Below, piece by piece: positions 34,375-45,560 of a stretch of DNA of 64,000 nt. The position numbers and the translations under genes were made by a program. The stretch comes from Galdieria partita. Its lineage: Eukaryota; Rhodophyta; Bangiophyceae; Galdieriales; Galdieriaceae. A model generated the notes under the pieces. That model did not search any database and was not told the DNA's origin. It worked only from the letters and a program-made list of their open reading frames with translations. The stretch spans positions 153,448 to 217,447 of the forward strand of contig BQMJ01000040.1 in assembly GCA_025991245.1 (NCBI GenBank), given 5' to 3'. How positions within the stretch are numbered: the first letter of the stretch is position 1; the number at the start of each line of letters is the position of its first letter.

Positions 34375-35733
34375 TCAAAATAAGTCGGATAGCAACAATT
34401 CCTTCAAATACTCGACATCTTGAAGAGAAGAAGCAATCAACTGGCTCTTATTTGAGTGATCCAAGAAGTATCTTTTCCAATAACGAGAGAGATGATAGAT
34501 ACTCAAAGTTTCCAAAAACACCTTTGGAATCAGCACTTGAAAAGTATCTTGATCAATAGGATATTGATAGAGTCCCTTTTCATTAGTAGCGTCAAATACA
34601 TAACATTCCAAGTTTGGTGCATCATCTACTTTGAAAGGTATATGAAACAGAGCCATCATCAATAATATGCCAAATTCATCTTTTTATCCTCGTCCGAAGT
34701 TGATATGTGTTGTATAAACGGTTCAGCACAGATTCTTTGGAAACTATCCTCATTCATACATGATAAACATTCTTCTTTCAACATAAAAGGCTGTCCTCTT
34801 GTTTGTACATAATTCAAAAGCATATTCACTGCACGTGTAAGCAAACCAGGGACTCCACAGGTACATTCCAATAGTACCTCTGCCAGTTCATCTACTGAAA
34901 ACGAAGAACTACATAAAATATCACAAATACGAAGTTGAACTTGTCCTTTAAGATTGTTCTTTTCAAGGAATTCAACGATATTGGAAGAGCTTAAAGGTGA
35001 TAACGAAATACAGTGTAGCAACACCCTTGGTCCAAAAGCTACAGAATTCTTAATTCTTAAATCGTTGCTTTTCCCAACAACAATAAAGAATATATTGTCT
35101 CGTTTACAAAGTTGCCTAATAATACCAAAGAAGTCGTTGTATGGAAAAACTTTACCATTTTGAGTCCGTCTGAAATCAAAAGTGCCGTAACTTTCGTCTA
35201 GAGCACCAACTTCATCAAAAGCAACAAGAAGAAACTGCTCAGAAGAAATACCCAAGATTTTCCGCAGCTCAGGAAGTAAAAATTCTGGATACAGAGAAAT
35301 TTGTTTGTAGGCGTCTTGAGGCCTCATAGGTGAGAAACCAACCTGACTACAAGCAGATCGGTATAATAAATAGTAAAGAGCCCACTCCAGACTTTTTTCT
35401 TTCGGTTCAGTGGGTTTGAGGTCTCTCAAGTCCACGTACAAAAGAGTGGAAGTTTTCAACTTATCTAAAAACTCTTTCTTGGAAGAGTTCGAAGCAAAAT
35501 ACGCAAGGGAAGTTTCACTAAACCTCCGTATCAACTCAAAATAGTTAATACAAAAAAGTAGTCTTGCCGGATCCGAACATATGAGGCGCAAATGGGATCG
35601 TCAAACGGTAATTGAGGCTGCTTGATTGACCCTTAAGTTGCTTTCGGTTTTTGTGAAGTTCGTAAAGTTTTCTTGTAACAAGAGAAACATCCTCTTCGCG
35701 ATCTACAACAACAGGTTCGAACGAGGAACCCAC
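34375..35733 (-). pseudogene. Broken P-loop ATPase, relative of the gene at 36684-39176
   Basis: Three successive minus-strand frames together resemble the N-terminal half of the intact gene further right. The first (35733-35545) holds FEPVVVDREEDV and the P-loop in APHMFGSGKTTF, matching EPQIDREEDI and APHIYGAGKTF there. A one-base shift just after the P-loop moves the sequence to the next frame (to 34659), which contains the Walker B-like LLVAFDEVGALDESYG and GVPGLLTRAVNML. A second shift near 34660 leads into a third frame that ends at 34375. No ATG precedes the first part, the nuclease-like and SAM-like portions are absent, and no intron can explain either shift. It is annotated as decayed, breaks left as they are. 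Confidence 0.8.
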
Positions 35734-36683
35734 TTATCACCGAAAATTATCGTCGCCAAAACGAAATCGATAATATGCGTCAAAAAGGATATTCCGAAGG
35801 ACACTTAGTTCCATACTTGTTCGTCGGGTGTTGTGCTTTCTGTTGTTGAATCAAAAAGGAGTGTCTTTGAAATATGTGCAGAAACTTGTGATATGTCTTC
35901 ATTCGTCCAAATACCTTTCCAACTGTTGTATTCAACAGTTATTAGGGCTTTAAGAAAGAGATATATCTCTATCGAGAACGACTCTTGTGTTCATAGTAGA
36001 TATGCGAGATAAAAAGACACCTTTGAGCATAGTATTTGGAGACATCTGTGTTTGGTCCTTGCAAAGCAGTACTTTTCTCTGCAGTTGTACTTTACTACTT
36101 TGACTCCTGTGTATCTCTCTCTCTCTCTCTCTCTTGGAAGATACACCACTTTTCAAAGACCTCGTTTATAGCGTTTTAAGTTTTCACAAATAATTTTGTA
36201 CAAGTATCTTAAACTATCTAGATAAAGAGATGTTATTCAAGCCCACCCGAGGAAACCTTGAATAAAGGTCCCAATCGGAATAGTTTCTACTGCAGCTTGA
36301 TCTCTTTGTCACTTTTTTACAACCGTTATAGACAATAGAAACTTGTTTTATGCTGTTTTTGTCAATATCGGTTCATCGGAGTAACTGTTCTTTTCTATAA
36401 AGGATAGCACAACAGAGAACCAAGGGCTTGAGACATATCGTCACGTGAACCATTTCAGTCGAAAAAATAGAATATTGCATATTTCAAATCGAGAGTACCA
36501 TATGTGAAATGCTTTCAGAGAAAGAGATATAAATGTTTAAACAAATGAACTTGTGTCTTCCAAGTCATTCTCCTGTATGATACACTCAAGATGTTAAGTG
36601 TTATATAAGAAGTGAACACTCATTCAACTCTATAAAGTGTGATAAAGAACATCAAAAGGAAGCGAAACTTGGATATAAAAAAC
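35734..36683. other. Intergenic stretch between two ATPase loci
   Basis: About 950 bp without coding potential. It should contain the 3' flank of the intact ATPase gene and the 5' flank of the broken one. The only distinct element is a TC dinucleotide run. Confidence 0.5.
36114..36134. repeat. TC dinucleotide microsatellite
   Basis: A run of about ten TC units within the intergenic stretch between the two ATPase loci. Such tracts vary in length between strains; no function is implied. Confidence 0.9.
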
Positions 36684-39176
36684 TCAGGTACTTTGCCTAT
36701 CTTTTATATAAGTTCTCATACCAGCAACAACTTTGACTCGCAACAAGGAATTATCAATACCCATCTGCTCTAATATGTTCGAGTCTATGACTTCCATGTC
36801 TCGCTCCGAAAACTTGCATAGACATTCGTAACATTGAGTTGATTCTTCCTCAGTTAAATGACAATATACTTTCAAAAAGTTCATCCAGTCAAAAGAAACT
36901 TGCACTGAGCTCGGAACAGAAATAGTTGATTCTCCTCTCGTATCTTCCACTTGCATAAGATTTATATCTGCAAGTGAACGCACCGGTGAAACATATTCAT
37001 TGGACATGGACTCGAAGATTGATTTGCACCATTCTGAAAACTCTTCCCTAAACTCTCCGCGACTCGCCACACCAATTTTATTCAACGCCTCAACATTTTC
37101 TTTTCCTAAGAATTGTTCAAGATTACTTTGGGAAACAATGACAAGTTGCAATCTTAAAAGTGATCGACTGATTGCTTCATTGCTCTGAGAAACATTTTCA
37201 TTCGTCAAGTAGTTGATATCCTCAACAATATTGCTTTCATTATCAGGAAATAGTACAGACTGATCGTAATGAGTGCAAACCACCACAAACTGAAAACAAA
37301 GTTGAATAGGCGAACAAGGAAGGTTATTCAAAACCTTGACGACTCCCTTGAAAAACTTGTCGGCTTCCTTGTCAACATGTCTCCTTGAAAGTTCGCTTTC
37401 GTAATAAAATTTGAATTGAAATCCAACAACATAACGTGTTTGTCCATTCTGAAGTACAAAATATGCATCAGGACCACTAGAATTGCTATCTTTAGGAATA
37501 AAAATACCACAATGTTGCAAATGTTTTCGATAATAATCATCAAATGAAAAAGAGACATCTTTCAAGATTGGTAGAGTATAAGGTACAGTTGATTCCTTCG
37601 AATATGAAACATTGTCATGTTCAATTAAAGAACCTTTAAAAATTCCTGGAATAACAGAATGCACAATACGAGAGGGATTAGAGTAAAGACTTGTTAATAA
37701 TCGAAATCGAAAGATATTCATAAATACAAATTCAAAGAAAACTCCTTTTGCCATTGAAGTGTCCGGAATATATTCAAAATTTGACAAAGGCAAAAGCTTT
37801 GTTACTTCACGCAAGAACGGATTTCCACTATGAGCTTTCAATATAAACTCACAACAACCAATCTTGAATTGACTATTCGAACCAAGGACTTCAGTTTCAA
37901 TGAATTCAGAGTAAAACCCAAAACTTGCAACCAAGTCTATCAAATAAGTCTTCGTCCCACAAAGAGTAATTGCAAAGTCATTTGGAAAAACAGTTCCAAG
38001 CTGATGATTTAAAAGTACAAATTGATATCTAAGAAGAGTGGAGGAATCTACTCTCTCCGGAACAATAAAAGTTGCTGAATGTCTCTCTACATCCCCAAAG
38101 ACGCTGTCCAACAAACTTTCCATATTGCTATCATTGATAATAGGATAAGCTACCGTTTTCACTTTAGCTAAGAGTGCTAGTAACGTGTTTTTTAGAATCA
38201 ATGGAATTCCTCCAGTCTTCCTCTTCAACAATTCTACAAAGCGATCTTGCAAGTCATCTGAACATAAAAACCAATCCTTCAACTTCTTGTCACCATAGAT
38301 GAAAAGGTTCAAATAATCTTCAATATTCTTGAGGTTAAAAGGATTCAACTGCAACATACGCAGGACCACTTTACTCGAACGAGCATCACTCAAACGAGCT
38401 GAGATTTCTGCGGTACGACCAGCCAAATACAAAATTACTTTTCCCGTATCAAGAAAAGGACGTATCTCCCGGAAGAAATTGCGAAAAGGGACATATTTCG
38501 GATCGTGTTCTTCAACTTGCATCTCAGTAAGTTCGCCATAGTGTTTGCTAAGAGCACTTATTTCACTCAGTTCATCAATCATCAAAAACAAATACTGCTT
38601 CTGAAAATGTTGAAGAAGGTACCCGATAAAGGCAGAAAGTGTCGGCTGCTCCATTGTTGCGTCAGTGAATCTAACGGTTTCGTTTGTAGTTTTGCCATTG
38701 CCCTCGGCAGCTGCCCAAGCTATATTGAACGACAAGGCTTTACGAAACTCAGGATACGGAGCGTCAGGAAAAGAGCTTCCCAGTTTCAAGACAACTGACA
38801 ATGTGTTTTCTGCAAAGTGTTTCCAAGAGATTTGCGGAGCACTCTGGAGGGAGGCATCGGAACAAGTGTCTAGTTGTTGAAAAACTTCTTCATTGGAACG
38901 CTCACGTTGAGCAAAGATATTTAAATAAGCCAAGAACTGTTGTCCTAGAAAAGTTTTGCCTGCTCCGTAGATATGGGGGGCAAAACAGCACGCCGGACGA
39001 GTTAACAAAGTTCCACCATATTCCGTTGTCGTAAACTGGGAGAGGAAAGTCTCTATGATGGCCTTTATATCCTCTTCTCTGTCAATTTGTGGTTCTATCA
39101 CACGAAACATATTCAAAGACTCGAAACAACCTTCAAATGGTTTTGTCAAATTACAAAGCAATCGATGATTTGTCAT
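36684..39176 (-). CDS. P-loop ATPase fused to a nuclease-like segment and a SAM-like domain
   Basis: A single-exon 830-residue protein. N-terminal EPQIDREEDI is followed by a Walker A in APHIYGAGKT (G71-K74-T75) and a Walker B in LFLMIDELSEI (D201-E202); a STAND/AAA-like ATPase fits. Residues about 475-590 look like a PD-(D/E)XK nuclease core: FFEFVFMN (E482), GPDAYFVLQNG (D570) and VVGFQFKFY, where Q587-F588-K589 is the typical QxK. The last ~65 residues (WMNFLKVYCHL ... DSNILEQMGIDNSLLRVKV) have the pattern of a SAM interaction domain. P-loop plus restriction-nuclease fusions are known from the eukaryotic Crinkler/RHS class, and Galdieria sulphuraria was reported to carry an expanded family of ATPases attributed to archaeal transfer. 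Which of these this protein belongs to needs a profile search. No signal peptide. The neighbour at 34.4-35.7 kb is a decayed paralogue. Confidence 0.7.
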   Translation of the reverse strand: MTNHRLLCNLTKPFEGCFESLNMFRVIEPQIDREEDIKAIIETFLSQFTTTEYGGTLLTRPACCFAPHIYGAGKTFLGQQFLAYLNIFAQRERSNEEVFQQLDTCSDASLQSAPQISWKHFAENTLSVVLKLGSSFPDAPYPEFRKALSFNIAWAAAEGNGKTTNETVRFTDATMEQPTLSAFIGYLLQHFQKQYLFLMIDELSEISALSKHYGELTEMQVEEHDPKYVPFRNFFREIRPFLDTGKVILYLAGRTAEISARLSDARSSKVVLRMLQLNPFNLKNIEDYLNLFIYGDKKLKDWFLCSDDLQDRFVELLKRKTGGIPLILKNTLLALLAKVKTVAYPIINDSNMESLLDSVFGDVERHSATFIVPERVDSSTLLRYQFVLLNHQLGTVFPNDFAITLCGTKTYLIDLVASFGFYSEFIETEVLGSNSQFKIGCCEFILKAHSGNPFLREVTKLLPLSNFEYIPDTSMAKGVFFEFVFMNIFRFRLLTSLYSNPSRIVHSVIPGIFKGSLIEHDNVSYSKESTVPYTLPILKDVSFSFDDYYRKHLQHCGIFIPKDSNSSGPDAYFVLQNGQTRYVVGFQFKFYYESELSRRHVDKEADKFFKGVVKVLNNLPCSPIQLCFQFVVVCTHYDQSVLFPDNESNIVEDINYLTNENVSQSNEAISRSLLRLQLVIVSQSNLEQFLGKENVEALNKIGVASRGEFREEFSEWCKSIFESMSNEYVSPVRSLADINLMQVEDTRGESTISVPSSVQVSFDWMNFLKVYCHLTEEESTQCYECLCKFSERDMEVIDSNILEQMGIDNSLLRVKVVAGMRTYIKDRQST

Positions 39177-39225
39177 TATTTTCAGGTGTGGAAATGAGTG
39201 TAGTAGTTGAAGAGTTTCTAGTTAG

Positions 39226-39414
39226 TTATGAAGTTGAATTAGGAACATTAGTTGCTTTAATTTCAATTGGCTTCTTTTTCAATTTGTTAATTGGAGTTTT
39301 ATTTTCAACCTTGAGCTCCAATTGTTCAATTGCTTTCATAAACTCCAAGGAACTTTTCTTCTGGTTGTTTGGACAACAAGATAAAGTAACATGTGCTACA
39401 TAGCAAAACTTTCA
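39226..39414 (-). other. Coding-like fragment upstream of the ATPase gene
   Basis: A minus-strand frame of about 62 codons without ATG at its beginning. It contains CYVAHVTLSCCPNNQKKSS and then a lysine-rich helix (FMKAIEQLELKVENKTPINK), ending at TAA. It looks like the 3' end of a lost gene or a terminal exon of an unrecognised one. The antisense frame there is longer but has poor composition. From 39415 to about 40123 I see nothing. Confidence 0.3.
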
Positions 39415-40123
39415 ATTGGAGAAAGAAACCATATTTTAGAACAACGATTCAGAAAGAGCAAATTCCTATCGCTGTGGTTTAAAACACAACTGAGAAGAGA
39501 CATATGTGTTCTGATAGTGTACTAAATAGACTTTATAGAATATAGTCATATTGCAATTGGCATATGTCACTAAACTATTTGGACTCTTTTTAACTATTGC
39601 TTTGAACATAAGAATGTTTCAGTATATTTCCTTATAAGCAAAGCCCTCAGAATACTTTTAGTTTAGAGAAAGGCTGTTCCATCAATACTTTGGTTCATCC
39701 TTGAACATTCTTCTATCTAGCCGACTTTGTATAAAGGCATCATGGAAACTTTCTACCTGATATTCTGGCTCATAACTACATGTCTCTAGTTTGAGTGGAT
39801 CTGGTAAAAACGAAAATTATGTAGAGCTGGCCAAACCAAATAAAGACACACGTTCTTCCAAAGTTTCTTTTTTCATAATAGTATGAATCGATTCTAATCA
39901 AAGCTGCTGCTGATGTTTTTATTTCGAATCGATTGTTTATCTAATTCAGCTTCTTGTTTTCAGAATGGATCACCATTGGCTTTATCTTCTCTTCGTATAA
40001 AATATGAAGCAAATACTTGCGACTCGACATAAGACACAATATTCAAGGTTGCATATTTATCCCAACCTTTGGTGATATAATAAAACTTGAGAAATGCTGT
40101 TCTTCTCAATGGTTTGTACAATA

Positions 40124-40770
40124 TCATTTCCATTCTTCCAATAGAACTCGAAAACTTTCAGGGAATCCTTTTCTACAAGCAAATTCGACATAGAATGGAA
40201 CTAAAGAACTGCTTTTGGCCTCCCTAAAAGAGAAGGAAGTAAAATAAACAATAGTTACACATAGTCGCCAATCAACAGCTTCCGAATCCAATAAACAGAA
40301 GTCTACAATGCCACAGGAATCATCTTCTTGAAATATGATTGTGAATTCCTGATTCAAAATCCAATAAAGTATGCTCTTTAATTGAGATTCACCTGTTACT
40401 TCTCTCTGTTTCAAGTTATCTCGACTCCTCTTCTTACTACGTCATTGGCAACTTTTGGAAAGTTTCGTTGAGTTTTGGTCGCTTTCTGTCCTACTTATTG
40501 ATAAACTAGCTGACTCTGAGTTATTGGGTGCATCGTCCTTGCGGGAACGAGGCAAAAAGATATTTTCGATAGCAGCATAGCCATAATTATGATTGTAGAA
40601 TGAAGATACTGAAACTTGAAACAAATATAGATGCCACTGAGTGCCAACAAAATCGACATCAATATAGTCAAATCGAGGATATCGTTTAGCCAATCATATC
40701 CAACAGGAACAAGTCAACTTCTTCACTGGTGGATCAAATATTAGTGGACGAGGTGTTGAAATTGCGACTT
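40124..40770 (-). pseudogene. Truncated copy of the RHS-like gene at 42254-44457 (C-terminal part)
   Basis: The minus strand reads with clear similarity to the last ~170 residues of the intact gene to the right. Examples are FDYIDVDFVGTQWHLYLFQV against FDYIFVDIVNSQWHIYFFQV, IENIFLPRSRKDD against IENSFLPPSFKKD, and GIVDFCLLDSEAVDWRLC against GRIVDFRLLDSKGVDWRHC. The reading frame is interrupted by at least two in-frame stops, at 40442-40444 and just before 40693, and nothing matches the P-loop half. The copy is therefore a 5'-truncated, decayed duplicate. Sequence beyond it (41.2-41.7 kb) also resembles the flank of the intact gene. Confidence 0.85.
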
Positions 40771-40779
40771 TTCCTAATA

Positions 40780-42253
40780 ACGATGAAAACAGTTGTTCCT
40801 TTTCACAAGTATAACATAGAACTAACTTCTTTGTTATTTATATTCTCAAACGATGATTGAAATATTTCATGTTGAGATGTAAATTTTAAGAAAAACGTTG
40901 TCTAGTTTTTTTAGATACTGAGCATTATAACGTCTACCCCATTCATTATAATAATACTTTTAGTTTGAAAGATTAGAGATATTATAAAAAGAAGGGAAGA
41001 TGTAAATCTATTTCATAGAAAATTGGACTATAATTCATCCTCCCAAAGACACAACTTATCCACAAGGCCGCTATATTTCAAGCTGTCAATTTCATGGACA
41101 ACTCGATTTCTGTTGGTTTGCTTGATGTGATGTCGAAATACATTAACAGTTTGATTGTTCTCGTAGACATTAGGAAACTTTTCTTTAGGATGTCGAGGCA
41201 ACAAGATAGTGCGACAATTAAAACATAGCTAAATTTCAACTTTAGCTTGTTTCACATCTTGTGCAAGTAGTTTGGAAGTATTTTAAAAATACCTCATTCA
41301 TTTGTTGCTTTTCCTCTATTCTTGCACTATATGACTGTTTTACTAGGGCAGACAAGATTTGAAGTAACTCTTGACAACTCAGTTAGGTTTCTCTACTATT
41401 CAAATGCTCTTAGCTTTTCCAGAATTGTCTATAGTTGACTTTTGATATTTGGAGTGTACCATTTTTGAAGTTTTCAAGACTTTTTCAGTGTGTATAAAGA
41501 GTAATGGAAACTAGAGTACATGTTGTTGACTGTTGTTGGATTGTTTTATTTGTCAAGATCAATTCACGGAGCGTTGTCTTTATATTGTTACTTATTATGT
41601 GATTTTCAATAATATGATGTCATTGAGAGTTTTCCTAGACGGGCTGACAAAGTAGATAGAGTCAATAATTGATCCTACATTTCTTTGCAATTCAGTTATA
41701 TACTCTATGGATTATGAAACACTTGTTCTGTAAATAAGTTGATTTAAAAGATGAATATTTGTTTTTTATCAACATAATTGTCTTCAAAATGACAACTTCT
41801 GTGTCTTTGCTGACAGGTACTTGGTTCTCTTTGTGATCGATTATTTCTCCTCCAACAATTTCATTAGCAAAGAATCATTTATCTGACAGACTTTAAGAGC
41901 TTCCTGAATACTTTCTGAATGATCGTTTGGCTGAAAAGCATGTCTCCAAGTTTGAAACAATGTGATTCTATACAACTGGAGATACCCAATAAAGACGCTC
42001 TCCAAAGCTGGGTACTTGAAATTGAGGTTGTGTGCTGATTTTCATCCAACGTGCTAAAAATGACTTTGTTTAGGATATATACATCTTCTATTATTGTAAA
42101 CCAATCATCCATATCAGACTTTCTGCTTCCACAATGATTCATCATTGGCTTGCCAGTCAAGCAAATAAAATATTCAAAACATATCATTTATCATAGTCTT
42201 TGTAAATCGTAAAGCTCAAAACAACTCTGCTTCCATCAAAGGATCGTAAAACA
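40780..42253. other. Intergenic region between pseudogene copy and intact RHS-like gene
   Basis: No gene seen. It contains the duplicated flank listed separately (about 41240-41760). Short minus-strand frames at 41879-42187 and 42184-42381 look like chance or 3' readthrough, since composition and boundaries do not support a gene. Confidence 0.45.
41240..41760. repeat. Diverged flank repeat, copy 1
   Basis: Two stretches recur elsewhere. The segment at 41261-41370 (TTTTAAAAATACCTCATTCA, then an ACAAGATTT end) matches 45241-45340. The segment at 41590-41720 (AGATAGAGTCAATAATTGAT) matches 49255-49350. Order and orientation are the same in each copy. Divergence is high, so these are old duplications. 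Confidence 0.6.
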
Positions 42254-44457
42254 TCACTTTTCCTTTTCCAATAAAACTCGAAATCTCTCAGAAAAGCCTT
42301 CACTACAAAGAAACTCAATATAGTCTGGTACTGATAAACTACCTTTGGCCTCCTTAAATGGTAATGGAGTAACATAGACAATACTTATGCAGTGTCGCCA
42401 ATCAACACCTTTGGAATCCAATAAACGAAAATCTACAATCCTTCCAGAATCATCTTCTTCTAACGTGATGGTAAACTCTTCATTCAGAATCAAACCAATT
42501 AAGCTTAGTAACTGAGGCTTATCTGATACTCTTACTCCTCTCCTGTTCTTATTACGTTTTTGGCCACTTTGGGAACTTGCCATTGATTTTTGTTTGCTCT
42601 TTGACCTACTAGTTGATAAGTTCGCCGATTCTGAAGTATTCCATGCATCTTTCTTGAAAGAAGGTGGCAAAAAGGAGTTTTCGATAGCAGCAGAGTCACG
42701 ATTATGACTATAAAATGAAGATATCGATACTTGAAAAAAGTATATATGCCATTGGGAATTCACAATATCCACAAAAATATAGTCAAATCGAGAATGTCGT
42801 TCTTCCAGTAATATCCAACAGGAATGAGTAAACTTTTTCATGGGAGGATCAAATTCATCTCCAATCAACCGAACCCAGCTATTACAAGATAAACTCAAGT
42901 TTCTATAGGGTTTGCTATCGGAACGGATAGTCACTTCTTCTGTTCTATTGATGAACCACAAAAAGAATAATTTTTCAAAAGTTTGCCCTCTTGTGCCCGG
43001 ATCACTTCGATAACGTTCAAACAATTCAGCCAAGTAATTCTCAGAAGCATATCTTTTAAGGAAAGAGGATAACAAGATGTCACGTGCAACGCTGTTATAA
43101 AAGCGTAAGTAGACTTCGTCAACCACAACTAATAAACCTCGATCTCGATATGCTCCGTCTGCAACCGTAATATTGGGTTTATTCCTATCCATGAATAGCT
43201 TATAAAGCATAGAATCAAATTCGCTCTTTTCTCTTTCAGACCTAAGTCCATCAAGATAGTCATTGTGGCTTCTTGTCATTTCAGAATATAAATTCGAGGA
43301 TAAGCGTGTCTTTAGAGTTTCGAAATTAGCATCAGGACGAGTTTTGGCAAGATTTACCATTTTGGCTATCATTCTAGGAACTAACCCAGTAAGTTCGACC
43401 ATTTCATCTGAATGTTGACGAAGAATGGGTGGATAATCAGGTAAATCTTGCCACAAGTCAAACTCTTTGAAACTTAAAGGCTCCAAATAGTGTTTAACAT
43501 TTTCATAACCACTAGGCAAATTATCTTCAAATTGATGATGCTGTGAACCTGCAATAAGAACTCCACAATAAGGCTACTCAAGTAAATGAAAAAGTTATTA
43601 TAAAAAAAGAAAAAGCCATTACTTACTGTATTCATCATTGCCAATTTGGTATAAAGGCGAAAGAAATTTGGCCACGTCTTTGTTTTATTGCCAAACTCGC
43701 TCCACAACGCATTATGTTCATCTACAATCAACATATTGCGTGGTGCAAGCAGCATCATAAAGCGACGAATAGCGAAAGCAAGATTCAAATCTTTGCTTTT
43801 GATACAAAAATATATCACATGCTTAAGAGGAGCGCCGTTCAAAACCTCGTAGTCCCGTGACTGAAAACTCCTCAACTCGTCTAGAATGGAGGAATTCATG
43901 AATAGCAGCATTTTCAAGTAAAGAGGTACCACTTCAGTTATCACCCTATCGTCCCCTAACCAGGCCTCTGCGTTTCCAATATACTGCAGTGGAATCCTGC
44001 AATACCGGGAGAAAACAGCGGCCAAGTAGAGATCTACACTCTTTCCTAGACCACATGCTGCAGAAATAACAATTTGTCGGCGTGGAAGGCTGGTACCTTT
44101 TGCATCAAGACTTTCAATGTGTCTATTCCACCTCTTGATAAACTCTTCTCTCAGAAAGATTCTTGAGATGTTCCCAACACCTTTTTCCACTGGGAAATCT
44201 TCGGGAAACTGCTTGGGAACAAGCAACGATGCTATCTCTTCAAAAGTATCTTCTCCAACTTTGAAAACTTGACCTCCTACTTGTACCTTCTCTCCAACAA
44301 CTGACGCGACAGTTTTGAACAAACACTCTTGTTGAAGATCAGGTAGGTTTGTCAACCATACATTGCTAAACTTTTCGTCAATTTTTAGACCATCGTGAAA
44401 TATTTCTTCGTATCTAACAGACTCTCCGGACATATTGAAAGAAGTTTCACTTGTCAT
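42254..44457 (-). CDS. RHS/Crinkler-like P-loop NTPase with nuclease-like C-terminus
   Basis: Exons 44457-43627 and 43573-42254, intron of 53 bp with GTAAGT donor and GAGTAG acceptor, 716 residues. After ~120 residues of unassigned N-terminus comes a Walker A in ISAACGLGKS (G136-K139-S140) and a Walker B in NMLIVDEHNALW (D246-E247), the VDE-HxAL form typical of RHS proteins of trypanosomes and Crinkler-RHS proteins of other eukaryotes. Farther on, VELTGLVPRMI matches the winged-helix region. The C-terminal part has FEKLFFLWFINR, RFDYIFVDIVNSQW and YFFQVSISS, a plausible PD-(D/E)XK core with Q in place of the usual QxK. A Ser/Lys-rich linker and a conserved tail follow. I chose the first ATG; the frame is open 24 bp further up. 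It lies on the same strand as the other ATPases. The paralogous fragment at 40.1-40.8 kb is decayed. Confidence 0.7.
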
Positions 44458-45229
44458 CCTTTGAGACGGCGGGCCAATCAATCAACAATCCCAAATCAAA
44501 CCAACACACTTTGTTTATATCATTTGTGAGAAAGAACATCTCAACTTGAAGTAACGTCAACCTTGATAAACATGTTTTATAGTAGCATAATTTCTTTCAA
44601 TGACTTAGAGATCAACTAAAATCAACAGTGCTTTTGATAAGGAAAATCTAAAAGCTGTGAAACTTTAATGCTTGTTTTCAACTCTTCCTGTTTCAGTTGT
44701 TCCATTCTTTGTTATCTACGAAACAACAAGAGAAAGATTCAATTCGACTCAATTTTTCCTTTCCAGACTGACAGTTTGTCTTACCTAATCACCTATTTTT
44801 GACTATGCGCGAACGATAAACACAAATGACATCAATTATGCAAAGTGACATGGTGTAAAGGCTATGGTTTCGTTCAAAATTTCCTATTACTTTATGAAAG
44901 AGGCAATGGACCACACAAATTTATCAGAGCCCGCAACTTTCGTTACTTGCTGCAAGAAAAAAAGTCTCATTCGAAAGTTAGTGATAGTATGATGTTCACA
45001 ATTCTGAGCTATAGGTATTGAGAAGTTTATTGCTCCTCCTTTGGGAACCCAAGTTTCAAAGATTGAACAAGTACGTTTGTCTTTATGTTTTGAAATATAT
45101 TTGGACACTGTCACAATTTTAGCTTTGTTGCCACAGTGAAGTTTTTACCACAATTGTTTTGGATCTTATGTTTTCAAAGTAATTCTGAGATGATTAGAAT
45201 GGAAATTCAAGCCGAGTTGGTAATTTGAA

Positions 45230-45560
45230 ATCTTGTTTTGTGTCTTGCTAAAGTACTTTGTATACTTTAAAAGTACCTCATTGAGTTGTTGTTGCTTTCT
45301 TCTGTTGTGGCATTCTACAAGGTTTTGTTAGAGCAAACTAGATTTTATCTTTGGAAGCAACGATTGTACAACTCACTGGGGCTTATCTATTCTTGGAATC
45401 CTTTCAGGATGGTCGGCTGTTGACTGCTGAATTTTGTGACACTATATATTATCGTTGACTTTGCTAAAGTCACCGTCTGCTTCAAAGTACACCTTCCAGA
45501 AAATCTCAGTCAAAGTTGCTAGTATTAGTTACCGTCCATATGTCTAGGAATTCTTGATCC
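45230..45560. repeat. Diverged flank repeat, copy 2
   Basis: Lies upstream of the intact RHS-like gene (about 0.8 kb from its start). It matches the stretch 41261-41370 upstream of the truncated copy (ACTTTAAAAGTACCTCATTG against ATTTTAAAAATACCTCATTC). This shows that the 5' flank was duplicated along with the gene. Confidence 0.6.

Noticed and set aside
34375-35733. Explaining the broken ATPase by introns
   Set aside because: No GT-AG pair of usable length lies at either frame change; the shifts are one base each.
39089-39403. Plus-strand 104-codon frame with a hydrophobic stretch
   Set aside because: It overlaps the start of the ATPase gene antisense; the hydrophobic run is the complement of a lysine-rich coding-like segment.
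41879-42381. Minus-strand frames downstream of the RHS-like gene as an extra gene
   Set aside because: No clear start, overlapping shifted frames, no repeated motif; probably 3' flank.
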